Assembly: GCA_964472305.1 (NCBI GenBank)
Contig: CAYYJR010000022.1
Coordinates: forward strand, 1 to 64,000
Origin: CAYYJR01 sp964472305
Lineage (GTDB): Bacteria; Armatimonadota; Hebobacteria; CAIYQO01
Direction: 5' to 3'
Length of the DNA stretch: 64,000 nt
Below, one piece after another: positions 8,233 through 16,769 of this stretch. The translations under genes and the position numbers were made by a program. A model generated the notes under the pieces. It ran no database searches. It was given only the letters and a program-made list of their open reading frames with translations, and had not been told where the DNA came from. Each line of letters begins with the position of its first letter. Within the stretch, counting starts at the first letter, position 1.

Positions 8233-9537
8233 TTATTGCGTCTGCGGCTCCGCCGCCTCCAGCGCGGCGATGCGCCGGGCCAGGCTGGGATGCGAGTAGA
8301 GCACGACTTCCGCCCAGCGCGGGGGATCTTCTTCCACCACGTTGAAGCGCGCCAGTTTGTGGAAGGCGGAAATGCCGGCCTTCGGGTGCGGGTAGACGCG
8401 CAGCGCGTAGTGGTCGGCCTGCCACTCCAGGTGGCGCGAGAAGCCGTTGGCAATGGGCAGTGACAGTAGTGAGAGCGCCATGCCAAGCGCCATTAACAGC
8501 GGATAACTGGCCGGGTGCCCCAAGTGAGTGAAACCCAGCATCCCTCCCCAGCGCCGCAGGATGGCATGGGCCGCCCCGTACAGCGCGAATCCACCCACCA
8601 GCGCCCCCAGCACGGCGAAAGCGATACCCTGGACAATATGGCCCAGCACATAATGCCCAATTTCGTGTGCCATGACGAACATGATTTCGTCGTGCGTGAA
8701 ATTGTCCAGCAGTGTATCGTAGAGCACGATGCGCTGGGTGGGTCCGAAGCCGTTGACGTAGGCGTTCACCGCGCGACTCTGGCGGCTGGCGTCTACCTGA
8801 TACACCTCGTCGGTGCGGATGCCTTGCCGGTGCGCCAGCGCGAGAATGTCGTGCCGCAGCCCGGCATCGTGCAATGGCGAAAATTTATTAAACAACGGCG
8901 CCACGAACACCGGCTGAATCAGCATCAGGAAGATGCTGATGGGCACCGACGCGCCCGCCAGCCACAGCCACCAGGTGCGCGGCGCACGCCGCAGCAGCGC
9001 GTAGAGCAGCATGACCAGCGGAACGCCGAACAGCAATCCGACGCCGCCGCTGACCAGGTAGTCGCGCAGCCAGGCCAGCGGTGTCTGCGCGGATAATCCG
9101 TATTGGTGCGGAAAAATGAAGCCGGTGTAGTAATCGAGTGGCAGCGTGAGCAGCGCCCCGGCCAGGGTGAGGAGGCCGAAGACGACGAAGATCGCCGGCA
9201 CCCAGTGCCCGCCGAACCGCGCGGTCAGCCGCGCCAGCCAGCGCGTGCCGCCCGCCAGCAAAAAGCCCAGTACCAGTGCACCCTGGTAGAGCACCGATCC
9301 CAACAGCAGCCAGCGGGCGCGGGCGGCGCGTTCGCGGGCACGCGCCTGCTCCGCGGGGGTGGGCGCGGCAGGCGCCGCGGCATGGTGCGGCACGGACGCA
9401 AAGGCGCGCATCGACACCGGCGCGGCGCCGACGGCCGGCGCCGACGGCAACAGCGCGCCGCTGCCGAGGGCCAGCGCGACCCCGACCACCACCAGGCAAA
9501 ACCGCCGCCATAACCAACGCAGCACACGTCGCAACAT
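8233..9537 (-). CDS. M48 family (Ste24-like) zinc metalloprotease
   Basis: This 434-residue integral membrane protease resembles CAAX prenyl protease Ste24 and HtpX relatives. The zinc motif MAHEIGHYVLGH lies near residues 289-300, with the third ligand expected in HLEWQADHYAL. About six hydrophobic segments surround the catalytic part, and a signal-like N-terminus precedes an Ala/Pro-rich linker. I chose the ATG at 9537 because GAGG lies 6 bases upstream; ATGs at 9549 and 9582 are also in frame. Bacterial relatives are thought to act in membrane protein quality control. The natural substrate is unknown. Confidence 0.9.
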   Translation of the reverse strand: MLRRVLRWLWRRFCLVVVGVALALGSGALLPSAPAVGAAPVSMRAFASVPHHAAAPAAPTPAEQARARERAARARWLLLGSVLYQGALVLGFLLAGGTRWLARLTARFGGHWVPAIFVVFGLLTLAGALLTLPLDYYTGFIFPHQYGLSAQTPLAWLRDYLVSGGVGLLFGVPLVMLLYALLRRAPRTWWLWLAGASVPISIFLMLIQPVFVAPLFNKFSPLHDAGLRHDILALAHRQGIRTDEVYQVDASRQSRAVNAYVNGFGPTQRIVLYDTLLDNFTHDEIMFVMAHEIGHYVLGHIVQGIAFAVLGALVGGFALYGAAHAILRRWGGMLGFTHLGHPASYPLLMALGMALSLLSLPIANGFSRHLEWQADHYALRVYPHPKAGISAFHKLARFNVVEEDPPRWAEVVLYSHPSLARRIAALEAAEPQTQ

Positions 9538-9686
9538 CAGTGTCCTCATTCTACCATCCCGCACGCCCGTGAAACACGGCATGATCCGGCATTCCCCTCA
9601 CCATTGCTGCATTCTCCCGGGAAGGCGAAGCTTCGTCCGCGCCGGGGTGAATCACGTCGCAGACTCGATCCGCGTGGAGGTGGGGC

Positions 9687-10676
9687 TTAGAACAGCGCTA
9701 ACTGGTCCGGCTCATCCAGCGAGGCGGCATCGTAACCCCGCCGGCGCAGTTCGGCGGCGAAGTCGCTGGCGTGACCGTGCACGGTAAAAACGCGTTGCGG
9801 GGCAACCTGCTCCACATAGCGCAGCAAATCGGCGTAATCAGCATGATCGCTGAGGCAGAACGCCATGTCGGCACCAAAGCGGAAGCGGGTGGACGGGTCG
9901 AACGCCCAGCCGGAGACGATAGCCGTGCGGCAAGGCGGCAGCCGGGGCACGATCCACTTGCGCAGGTGCGGTGGGCACAACACTACGCACCCCTCGCCCA
10001 TGCCGGGTGACCAGCGTGCGAAAGGCGGGAATGCCATCCCCAACTCCTCGGCGGTGCGCGTCGCCTGGTATAACGCATCGTGCAACAGAAAGCGATACTC
10101 CCGATCTGCCAGCGCGGTGAGGATCTCCTGACCCTTGCCCAGCGAGTAGCCCAGCAGCACCGGCGTCATGCCGTCGCGCAGGCAGGCATCGCACCACTCC
10201 GCCATTGCCGCGATCACCGCGGCGTCGGGCGGAAAGGCGTAGCGCGGGTGACCGAAAGTGGTCTCCATGATGAGCACCTCGGCCGGCGGAATCACGATGG
10301 GCTCGGTGGCTCGGTTGGGACGCAGCTTGAAATCGCCGCTGTAGAGCACACGCTGTCCCTTGACGGCGGCGACAAGCTGCGCGCTGCCCAGGATATGCCC
10401 GGCGGGATATAACGTGAAATCAACGCCCAGCAGGTTATGCGTCTCACCGTACGGCAGCACGGTTGCCGCCAACGGCGCCCGTTTGCGCTGGCGCATGAAA
10501 CGCAGGGTGGCCGCGGTGAGGATGACGTGGTCGTGGATGGCGATGTGATCGCTGTGCGCGTGCGAGACAAACGCCCACTCGCGCCGGTTGCGCGGATCGA
10601 GCCACAGATCGATCGTGGAGAGACAAACGGCGTGGTGATAGCGGATCGGGGTCCAGAACATGGGCGCCATGGTCAT
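9687..10676 (-). CDS. Metallo-beta-lactamase/beta-CASP-like nuclease
   Basis: This 329-residue protein has the MBL metal motif SHAHSDH, the PAGHILGSAQ and SGDF metal-ligand blocks, GYSLGKGQE (Walker-like beta-CASP segment), LSDHADY and a late VHGHA. It resembles ligase-associated DNA 3' exonucleases and archaeal CPSF-like nucleases more than RNase J. The extreme C-terminus reads QLALF, matching the bacterial sliding-clamp-binding consensus QL[SD]LF, which favours a DNA role. No ATP-dependent ligase gene is adjacent. In-frame ATGs at 10670 and 10661 are alternative starts. Confidence 0.8.
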   Translation of the reverse strand: MTMAPMFWTPIRYHHAVCLSTIDLWLDPRNRREWAFVSHAHSDHIAIHDHVILTAATLRFMRQRKRAPLAATVLPYGETHNLLGVDFTLYPAGHILGSAQLVAAVKGQRVLYSGDFKLRPNRATEPIVIPPAEVLIMETTFGHPRYAFPPDAAVIAAMAEWCDACLRDGMTPVLLGYSLGKGQEILTALADREYRFLLHDALYQATRTAEELGMAFPPFARWSPGMGEGCVVLCPPHLRKWIVPRLPPCRTAIVSGWAFDPSTRFRFGADMAFCLSDHADYADLLRYVEQVAPQRVFTVHGHASDFAAELRRRGYDAASLDEPDQLALF

Positions 10677-10993
10677 TGCATCCTACCACATACATTTGTT
10701 TTCCGCCAGTCACCCCGGACACGAGCATGCATGTCGCCGTGGCATGACAATCGCGGCGATTGGTTGTTCCGCGCGTGCGGGTTGGCCGTTGCCCATCCGT
10801 ATACTGATCTCTGGGGCGAGTCACTGTGGGTCCTGAAGCAAATAGCCGTGCCGGGGGTTGAGTGGATCCGTTGCGGCGCCGGGGAACACTCTCGCACCAG
10901 GCAGGCCGTCTCGAAATCACGGCGGTAAAGATCTGGGGGTCGTGACAGACATCCTGCGCTGGATCGGCGCGCAAATTCTTCCGGGCGTGGACG
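10677..10993. other. Intergenic gap without a supported gene
   Basis: This 317-base gap between the MBL nuclease and the SRPBCC gene contains no ORF with a ribosome site and codon pattern that I trust, and no tRNA or clear hairpin terminator. Confidence 0.5.
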
Positions 10994-10999
10994 GTGCTG

Positions 11000-11485
11000 A
11001 TGCAAACGGTCGATGAGATGGTTATTCACGGCGATGCGGATGATATTTTTCTCGCGGCGGCGGATATCGTGCGCTGGCCATCGTTTCTGCCGCACTACCG
11101 GTGGGTGCGGGCATGCACAGGGCCGCATGGCCAGCCGGCGGTGGAGATGGCGGCGCGGCGCGGGTGGATGCCCGTACGCTGGGTTTCCGAGCAGCAAGTC
11201 GATCTTGATGACCGCCGCATCGACTACCAGCACATCGGCGGGGCGACACGCGGCATGACGGTCCACTGGCACATTCAGCCGGAGGGTGATCTGGTGCGCG
11301 TCCGCATCGTGCACGAACTGACGCTGCACGCGCCGCTGGTCAATACCTGGCTGGGTTGCTGGGTGGTCGCCCACCTGTTTATCCACCCGATTGCCGGGCG
11401 GACGCTGCGGGGCATACGGCAGTGGATTGAGGACAGGAAGGGGCACCCGTGCGGCGTGCCGTCATTACCGGGAGCGGGCCAGTAA
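11000..11485 (+). CDS. SRPBCC/polyketide-cyclase-like START-fold protein
   Basis: This 161-residue protein looks like the SRPBCC (Bet v1/aromatase-cyclase) superfamily, which forms a hydrophobic ligand cavity. Supporting features are the opening VDEMVIHGDADDIFLAAADIV and the WPSFLPHYRWV block typical of coenzyme Q-binding/cyclase proteins. The hydrophobic C-terminal helix is followed by RTLRGIRQWIED. The start may be the ATG at 11000 or the GTG at 10994; the ribosome site is weak. No neighbouring biosynthetic genes define a ligand. It could be a polyketide cyclase or a lipid-binding housekeeping protein. Confidence 0.72.
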   Translation: MQTVDEMVIHGDADDIFLAAADIVRWPSFLPHYRWVRACTGPHGQPAVEMAARRGWMPVRWVSEQQVDLDDRRIDYQHIGGATRGMTVHWHIQPEGDLVRVRIVHELTLHAPLVNTWLGCWVVAHLFIHPIAGRTLRGIRQWIEDRKGHPCGVPSLPGAGQ

Positions 11486-11634
11486 CACCTATCGGCAACG
11501 ATCCGCCTGAGGGAACTGGGGTACGGCGGCGCGGATCTCTCCTGGAGTTGCCCGCGTGATGCCGTGGCGCGGCAATCCACGGAGATGGCAGCGCGATAGG
11601 ACAGAAACCAGGCGCAATGGGGCGGTAGAATGTG

Positions 11635-11640
11635 TATACT
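11635..11640 (+). promoter_or_regulatory. Possible -10 box before the STAS gene
   Basis: TATACT lies 30 bases before the start codon of the STAS-domain gene. No convincing -35 hexamer is seen at 16-18 bases, so this is a weak or activator-dependent promoter at best. Confidence 0.3.
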
Positions 11641-11669
11641 TCAGAAACACCCCCACCCGGAGGAACGCG

Positions 11670-12038
11670 ATGAACATTGAGCGATCAGTCGTGGCTGAAC
11701 GATATCCCGTTCTGCGGCTTTCAGGCGAATTGGACCTGAGCAGCGTTCCCGACGTACGCCGGTCCATTCGCGGTCTGATCGAAGAAGGACAGGTGCGCTT
11801 TCTCATCAACCTTTCCAACCTCGACTTCATCGACAGTTCGGGATTGGGCGTATTGGTGGGCGGATTGGCGCGTGTGCGCGAAAAGCAAGGCGAGATTAAA
11901 ATCGTCTGCGCGAACCGCCGCATTCTCCGGGTTTTCGAAATGACGCGTCTTACCCAGCTCTTCGAGATTTATCCTGATGAAGAGGCCGGCGCACACGATT
12001 TTCAACTCAGCGAAGCGCCGGGGGAACAAGCGGCGTAA
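11670..12038 (+). CDS. STAS-domain anti-sigma factor antagonist
   Basis: This 122-residue cytoplasmic protein is a single STAS domain of the SpoIIAA/RsbV type. It includes LSGELDLSSVPDVR and the loop LDFIDSSGLGVLV, which holds the serine normally phosphorylated by an anti-sigma kinase; the dephosphorylated form frees the sigma factor. No kinase or phosphatase partner is encoded nearby. The start ATG at 11670 has GGAGG at 11659-11663. The ending is a short acidic, charged tail. The next gene follows after 42 bases and may be cotranscribed. Confidence 0.9.
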   Translation: MNIERSVVAERYPVLRLSGELDLSSVPDVRRSIRGLIEEGQVRFLINLSNLDFIDSSGLGVLVGGLARVREKQGEIKIVCANRRILRVFEMTRLTQLFEIYPDEEAGAHDFQLSEAPGEQAA

Positions 12039-12080
12039 CCGAAAACAGGATTTTTCCTGCCGTCCGCGAATTGAAGCGGC

Positions 12081-12692
12081 ATGAGCGATGCACGTCACGA
12101 GCACTACTATTCCGAGCAGCCGGAATCGACCAGCCAGCCGATCTGCTACGAGGATACCCTGCGCGGAATCCCGCTGCGCTTCTGGACCGACCACGGAGTT
12201 TTTTCACGCGGGCACACCGACCTGGGATCGCGCGAGTTGATCATGGCGATGGATGTTTCCGGGGCCGCACGCATCCTTGATTTGGGCTGCGGCTACGGCG
12301 TGGTCGGCATCGCGGCCGCGCGGCTGGCACCCGCGGCGCACGTGGTGCTCACCGATCCCAACGCGCGCGCAATCGAGTTGGCGCAACGGAACCTGGCGAC
12401 CAACCAGGTACGCAACGCGGAGGTGCGCCTGGGCGAGGATTATGCGCCGGTGGCCGGCGAGCAGTTCGATGTCATCCTCACCAATCCGCCTATTCGCGCC
12501 GGCAACACGGTGGTGTTCCGCCTCATTGCCGGCGCCATTGACCACCTGGCACCCGGCGGCCGCTTCTTCCTGGTCGCCCGCACCAAACAAGGCGCGAAAA
12601 CCTTCGCCGCTGAAATGGCCCGCCACTTCGCCACCGTCACCCAGGTTGGACAGGGCAGCGGGTATCGGGTATATCGCGGTGTGAAAGGGTAA
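12081..12692 (+). CDS. Class I SAM methyltransferase, RsmC-like
   Basis: This 203-residue enzyme has the Rossmann SAM motif ILDLGCGYGVVGI, the second-strand acidic residue in VLTDPNARA, and the base-flipping/catalytic motif NPPIRAG. That motif is typical of the RsmC/RlmG branch that methylates the N2 of guanosine in rRNA. E. coli RsmC is about twice as long because of a duplicated N-terminal domain. This single-domain form is common outside Gammaproteobacteria. It converges with larE, 43 bases away. Confidence 0.85.
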   Translation: MSDARHEHYYSEQPESTSQPICYEDTLRGIPLRFWTDHGVFSRGHTDLGSRELIMAMDVSGAARILDLGCGYGVVGIAAARLAPAAHVVLTDPNARAIELAQRNLATNQVRNAEVRLGEDYAPVAGEQFDVILTNPPIRAGNTVVFRLIAGAIDHLAPGGRFFLVARTKQGAKTFAAEMARHFATVTQVGQGSGYRVYRGVKG

Positions 12693-12735
12693 GTGCTGGG
12701 TGAGGCATCCTGCCTGCGAATCCATCACGAATCCC

Positions 12736-13560
12736 TCACAACCCCTCGTTCATGCTCCCGGTGCGGTAGCCTTGCAGGTCCAGCGTAACGTAGCGATACC
12801 CCAGTTCGCGCAGGCGGGCGGTGACGCGGGCGCGCGTGGCGGGTTCGACCAGGCGGACGATCTCCGCCGGGGCTACCTCAATGCGCGCCACTTCGCCATG
12901 ATGGCGCACGCGCACCTGCGGGAAGCCCAGGTCACGGAGAAAATCTTCCGCCGCTTCGATGGTGGTCAGCGCGTCACGGGTGATGGGAGTGCCATAGGGA
13001 ATACGCGAAGCCAGGCACGCGAACGACGGCTTGTCCCAGGTGGACAGCCCCAGTGCGCGCGACAATTCGCGCACTTCCGCCTTGGTCATCCCGATCTCCA
13101 TCAGCGGACTGCGTACGCCTAATTCGCGTCCTGCCTGCTGGCCGGGCCGCCAATCACCGACGTCGTCGGCGTTGTTGCCGTCCAGCACCGCCGCGTACCC
13201 CTGCTGTTGCGCCAGCGCGGTCAACCGCGAAAATAGGTCGGACTTGCAGAAGTAACATCGGTTGCTCGGATTGGCCACATAGCGCGCATCCGCCATCTCC
13301 TCGCTGTGGACCACCATACAACGCGCGCCCAGTTCTTCCGCAAGTCGCGTTGCTTCCGCCAACTCGCGCGATGGATAGCTTTCCGAATCGCCGATCACCG
13401 CCAGCACGTGCTCCGATCCCAGCGTCTCCAGCGCGGCGCGCAACAGCAGCGTGCTGTCTACCCCGCCGGAAAAGGCCACCACCACGCGACCGAGTTCGTG
13501 AAAGATCGCCTGCAAGCGTAAATATTTCTCCTGCACCGTTGCCGAAAGCATTTGTGTCAT
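12736..13560 (-). CDS. larE: LarE-type ATP-dependent sulfur transferase for nickel-pincer cofactor
   Basis: This 274-residue PP-loop enzyme adenylates the pyridinium dicarboxylate precursor and inserts sulfur during nickel-pincer cofactor synthesis. The PP-loop SGGVDS is at 31-36, with RCYFCKSD and CLASRIPYG further on. Cys102, Cys105 and Cys182 are all present; Cys182 corresponds to the single sacrificial cysteine of the Lactobacillus enzyme. Three cysteines mark the LarE subgroup that can hold a [4Fe-4S] cluster and use external sulfide. larB and larC are not in the window. The likely client is the LarA-like protein at 1361-2611. Confidence 0.9.
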   Translation of the reverse strand: MTQMLSATVQEKYLRLQAIFHELGRVVVAFSGGVDSTLLLRAALETLGSEHVLAVIGDSESYPSRELAEATRLAEELGARCMVVHSEEMADARYVANPSNRCYFCKSDLFSRLTALAQQQGYAAVLDGNNADDVGDWRPGQQAGRELGVRSPLMEIGMTKAEVRELSRALGLSTWDKPSFACLASRIPYGTPITRDALTTIEAAEDFLRDLGFPQVRVRHHGEVARIEVAPAEIVRLVEPATRARVTARLRELGYRYVTLDLQGYRTGSMNEGL

Positions 13561-13753
13561 CCTGGTTTCTCCCCCTCCCGCGAACTGACCCCTAATTTAT
13601 CGCAATAGCCGGGTTTCGTCCAGTCCCAGCATGGCATGCATTACCGGTGCGCATAACAGGACGATCACTTCACCCGCCTTGCCCAGGATGGCGGGATGGG
13701 GCAGGGGGTGAGGACCGCTCGTGGAAACGAAAGTTCTGAAAATGATAAAGGAG

Positions 13754-13782
13754 TGGTCAACTATTCGTTTTTATGGTATAAA
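13754..13782 (+). promoter_or_regulatory. Sigma-70-type promoter for the MglA operon
   Basis: TGGTCA at 13754-13759 and TATAAA at 13777-13782 are separated by 17 bases within a local AT-rich patch. This is the best promoter candidate upstream of the membrane protein/GTPase gene run and gives a leader of about 140 bases. Confidence 0.55.
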
Positions 13783-13931
13783 TGTGGAATAAATCAGCGA
13801 AAAGACGGAGAGACAGTTCAGGACGCCGTCCCGAACGGCAGTTCCGGATGCTGATCGCTCCTGACTTCTCTTCCACCAGGAGGTCATGCGTTTCCGGCAC
13901 ATTGCCACGTTACAGCAGCAATTGATAAACT

Positions 13932-14951
13932 ATGGCAGCGTCCCAACCATCGTCATCACATCAAGCTTTCGACGCGTTCCTGTTGCTCGTTCTGGGAGCG
14001 TTGCTCTTTGCGGGTGCTATCATCGGATGCATTCTGACACTCGTGATTCACGACATCAAGGGGATACCAACATTGGATATAGCCCTCTGGGTTGTTGAAG
14101 GCATTCTGTACCTGGTCCTGGCCGCGACATTCGCCCGCCAGGCCGCCGGTGCTATCGGCGGGTTATTCCTGGGGTTCGTCACCCGTCTGGTCGCCAGCAC
14201 GCTCATCGCACTGCTTGCGCACAAGCCGGAAAGCATTATTGCGTTCGACGGGCAAAACTGGATGCTGCACGCGGTGGCGATTGTTGTCACCGCGCTGGCC
14301 TTTATCATCGTATATCGCCCCTGGCTGTCGAGCATGGCCAACGGGACGCGCCGCAGCACTCCCGCAGCGAAAACTTCTGCCGCCAGCAATGCGCCCGCGA
14401 AGCATGCGCCGGCCAAGGGCGGCAAAAATTCGCAGTTCAACTTCAATACGCGTCCCGCTGCCCCGGCACGCAACGCATCGTCCTCCACTCCCTACATGCC
14501 CGGCCCTCCGCTGGGCGGGGCGAACACGGGGGAAGGCGAAGACTTGCCACCCACCCACCTGCGCCCACCCGAAAACTTCACCCCCGTGCTCCCGCGCGAG
14601 GATGTGATCGGTGAAGTGACGGTTCCGGGCAGCATCATTTTGGAATCGGTGCCGGAGGCCAAGGGACTGATCACCGCCAGCACGCAGGCGCGTATCCGAC
14701 TGGCATATATCGTGCCGCAGCTTTCACGCGGCACAGTGTGGCTCTTCTGGCAGCAGGTGTTCGAGCGCGGCGTGCCCAGCATGATGGGCGAACAGGTCTC
14801 GGACAGCGAGTTTCGCGGCCGCTGGATCGCCATCCCGCCGCGCTACTATGTCCCACAGGTGCCGCGCGATGACTTCACTTCCGTGAAAACACCGCCCGCC
14901 TGGATGAATCTTCCTGAAGTACCGCAAGAGGCGGAAATCAAATTCCAGTAA
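13932..14951 (+). CDS. Four-helix membrane protein of unknown function
   Basis: I do not recognise this 339-residue protein. About four transmembrane helices lie at residues 15-40, 48-68, 72-96 and 112-130. An Ala/Pro/Ser-rich, probably disordered cytoplasmic linker covers about 140-220. A folded C-terminal domain (about 225-339) contains the block GTVWLFWQQVFERGVPSMMG. It begins a run with mglA (16-base gap), a roadblock gene and a DUF4388 gene, so it may be the membrane anchor of a polarity or signalling module. The ATG at 13932 has no good ribosome site, and stop codons lie just upstream in this frame. An AGGAGG at 13877-13882 instead points to an overlapping 70-residue frame. Confidence 0.75.
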   Translation: MAASQPSSSHQAFDAFLLLVLGALLFAGAIIGCILTLVIHDIKGIPTLDIALWVVEGILYLVLAATFARQAAGAIGGLFLGFVTRLVASTLIALLAHKPESIIAFDGQNWMLHAVAIVVTALAFIIVYRPWLSSMANGTRRSTPAAKTSAASNAPAKHAPAKGGKNSQFNFNTRPAAPARNASSSTPYMPGPPLGGANTGEGEDLPPTHLRPPENFTPVLPREDVIGEVTVPGSIILESVPEAKGLITASTQARIRLAYIVPQLSRGTVWLFWQQVFERGVPSMMGEQVSDSEFRGRWIAIPPRYYVPQVPRDDFTSVKTPPAWMNLPEVPQEAEIKFQ

Positions 14952-14967
14952 GCAGCACCGGTGAGTT

Positions 14968-15573
14968 ATGGCACAGATCAATTACGCATCAAAAGAAATC
15001 AACTGCAAGATCGTGTATTACGGTCCGGGGATGTGCGGGAAAACCTCGAATCTGCAATACATCCACGCTCAGCCCTCCGCCAACAACCAGTGCGGCGAGT
15101 TGGTGTCGCTGGCGACGCCGGGCGAGCGCACGCTGTATTTTGACTTTTTGCCCGTGAAACTGGCGGAGATTAAAGGCTTCAGCGTCAAATTCGGCCTCTA
15201 CACCGTGCCAGGCCAGGTGTTGTACAACGCCACGCGCAAGCTGGTGCTGCGCGGGGCGGACGGCATCGTCTTCGTCGCTGATTCGCAATGGGAGAAGATG
15301 CAGGAGAATATCGAAAGCCTGCAAAACCTGAAGGACAACCTTGTCGGCTACAATACCCAACTCGAGAGCCTGCCCTATATTCTGCAGTACAACAAGCGGG
15401 ATATGGCGGATATCGCTCCGGTCTGGTATCTGGATTACCTGTTGAACTCTGGAGGAGTCCCCGCCCTGGAAGCCGTCGCTATCGAGGGACAAGGGGTATA
15501 CGAGACGCTGACGGCACTGTGTCGCTATGTCATGCGCGATCTGGTGAACCGGCTTGATACGGGAACATTCTAA
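14968..15573 (+). CDS. mglA: MglA-like small Ras-type GTPase
   Basis: This 201-residue GTPase matches the bacterial MglA family, polarity switches for gliding and type IV pili. Motifs are the P-loop GPGMCGKT, switch I ATPGERTLYFDFLP, switch II YTVPGQVLYNATRKLVLRGAD and the guanine-specificity NKRD in LQYNKRDMAD. The wording of the P-loop and of RTLYFDFLP is diagnostic of MglA rather than Rab/Arf-like proteins. Its activating protein is probably the roadblock protein encoded 41 bases downstream. No pilus or gliding genes are in the window, so the output is unknown. Confidence 0.93.
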   Translation: MAQINYASKEINCKIVYYGPGMCGKTSNLQYIHAQPSANNQCGELVSLATPGERTLYFDFLPVKLAEIKGFSVKFGLYTVPGQVLYNATRKLVLRGADGIVFVADSQWEKMQENIESLQNLKDNLVGYNTQLESLPYILQYNKRDMADIAPVWYLDYLLNSGGVPALEAVAIEGQGVYETLTALCRYVMRDLVNRLDTGTF

Positions 15574-15614
15574 CGCCATACCGGCGTATGCGACAACGTC
15601 TGTGAGGGACATCA

Positions 15615-16052
15615 GTGGAACTACAAGATCTGATACTTGAGCAAGAGGATGCCACGCTCCTCGATCAGTGCCTGTCGCGCTTCATCGAGGATACCGGCGT
15701 GCGCGTTGCCGTGCTGATGGGACGGGACGGGTACCCATTGTCCAAACAGGGGGAATCGGAAAAAACCGATATCGACAGCCTCTGCGCCTTGTCGGTGGGT
15801 GCCTTCGCGTCGTCGGAGGCGCTGGCGCGACTTAGCGGCGAAGAGACGTTCAACTCCATCTATCACCAGGGTGTCCGTTCGCATGTCTATATTTCATTGG
15901 TCGGCGATTCCCACCTCTTGCTGGCGGTTTTTGATTATAATGCCAGTGCACCGCTGGTCCGGTTGCAATCCCGGGTAACGGCGGAAAATATCGTCAGCAT
16001 CCTGGCGCGCGCTTCCTCGCGGCCTCACACGCCGCGCACCGCCGCCGAATAA
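15615..16052 (+). CDS. Roadblock/LC7 domain protein (MglB-like)
   Basis: This 145-residue protein has the roadblock/LC7 fold pattern: DTGVRVAVLMGRDGYPLSKQG, a central helix and HVYISLVGDSHLLLAVFDY. MglB-type roadblock proteins are GTPase-activating partners of MglA, and the adjacent gene makes that the most likely job. The start is GTG at 15615 with GAGGG 7 bases upstream. The C-terminal extension is basic and proline-rich. Confidence 0.85.
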   Translation: MELQDLILEQEDATLLDQCLSRFIEDTGVRVAVLMGRDGYPLSKQGESEKTDIDSLCALSVGAFASSEALARLSGEETFNSIYHQGVRSHVYISLVGDSHLLLAVFDYNASAPLVRLQSRVTAENIVSILARASSRPHTPRTAAE

Positions 16053-16099
16053 CGTGAACTCCCGGCACGACCATCCACCGGGGACATAAAGGAAACACC

Positions 16100-16693
16100 A
16101 TGGCAGTCAAAGGTTCGTTTAAGGATATTTCGTTTGTCGAGTTGTTGCAATTGATGCAGTTGTCGCGCAAAACAGGCCGCATCGAAATCAACAGCGATAA
16201 GAAGTGGGCGATGGTCGTCATTCGCGAAGGCACCGTCTGGCACGTAGAGCCGCGTGGCTTTCAAGGCGCGTCGCCGGATGAGGTGATCTACTCGCTGGTC
16301 AGCCTGCAGGACGGCACCTTCATCTTCCAGCGCGTGCAGGTGTTGCCGACGCTGGAGCGGACGGTGAACCAGAGCACGGAAAGCCTGATTATGGAAGGCA
16401 CCAAACGCCTTGATGATGAAAGCGCGGTCGCCAGCGAGATCGGACAGGATTCCGCGCAGGTGAATTACGTGCTCAAGCTGAAGCCGGGCGCGGAGGCGAA
16501 GGTACGCTACGTGCCGCAGAATGTAAAAAAGGTGTTGCAGGCCATCGACGGCAGCCGCAACCTGGCCGAAGTCGTCAAACTGAGCCAGCTCGACGGCACC
16601 CAGGCCGGGCAGATCATCAAAGAACTGATCAACCACGGCATCCTGGAAGCAGTCGAGCCGCCGAAGCCGGGCGAAGCCGCACCCTCAGCCTGA
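16100..16693 (+). CDS. DUF4388 domain protein (PatA N-terminal type)
   Basis: This 197-residue cytoplasmic protein opens with the DUF4388 pattern GSFKDISFVELLQLMQLSRKTG, followed by GRIEIN and the VIREGTVWHVE beta region. A C-terminal winged-helix-like segment has VLQAIDGSRNLAEVV and LINHGILE. DUF4388 proteins accompany response regulators and MglA/roadblock modules in many bacteria. It is the last gene before a strong hairpin. The biochemical role is unknown. Confidence 0.87.
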   Translation: MAVKGSFKDISFVELLQLMQLSRKTGRIEINSDKKWAMVVIREGTVWHVEPRGFQGASPDEVIYSLVSLQDGTFIFQRVQVLPTLERTVNQSTESLIMEGTKRLDDESAVASEIGQDSAQVNYVLKLKPGAEAKVRYVPQNVKKVLQAIDGSRNLAEVVKLSQLDGTQAGQIIKELINHGILEAVEPPKPGEAAPSA

Positions 16694-16713
16694 ACGCCAA
16701 CGATTTTTACGCG

Positions 16714-16746
16714 CCGCGGGGCGGGCACCTGGTGCCCGCCCCGCGG
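16714..16746. terminator. Strong bidirectional hairpin between converging genes
   Basis: The left arm 16714-16728 and right arm 16732-16746 form a perfect 15-bp GC-rich stem with a 3-base loop. It lies between the ends of the DUF4388 gene and the FucI-like gene on the opposite strand. T-rich bases occur on both sides (ATTTTTAC upstream and TGTGTTTA downstream), so it could stop transcription both ways. Confidence 0.8.
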
Positions 16747-16769
16747 TGTGTTTACGCCTCTCAGCCCGC

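Noticed and set aside
10437..11446. Open frames spanning the gap before the SRPBCC gene on both strands
   Set aside because: They overlap real genes, lack ribosome sites and show shadow-type composition.
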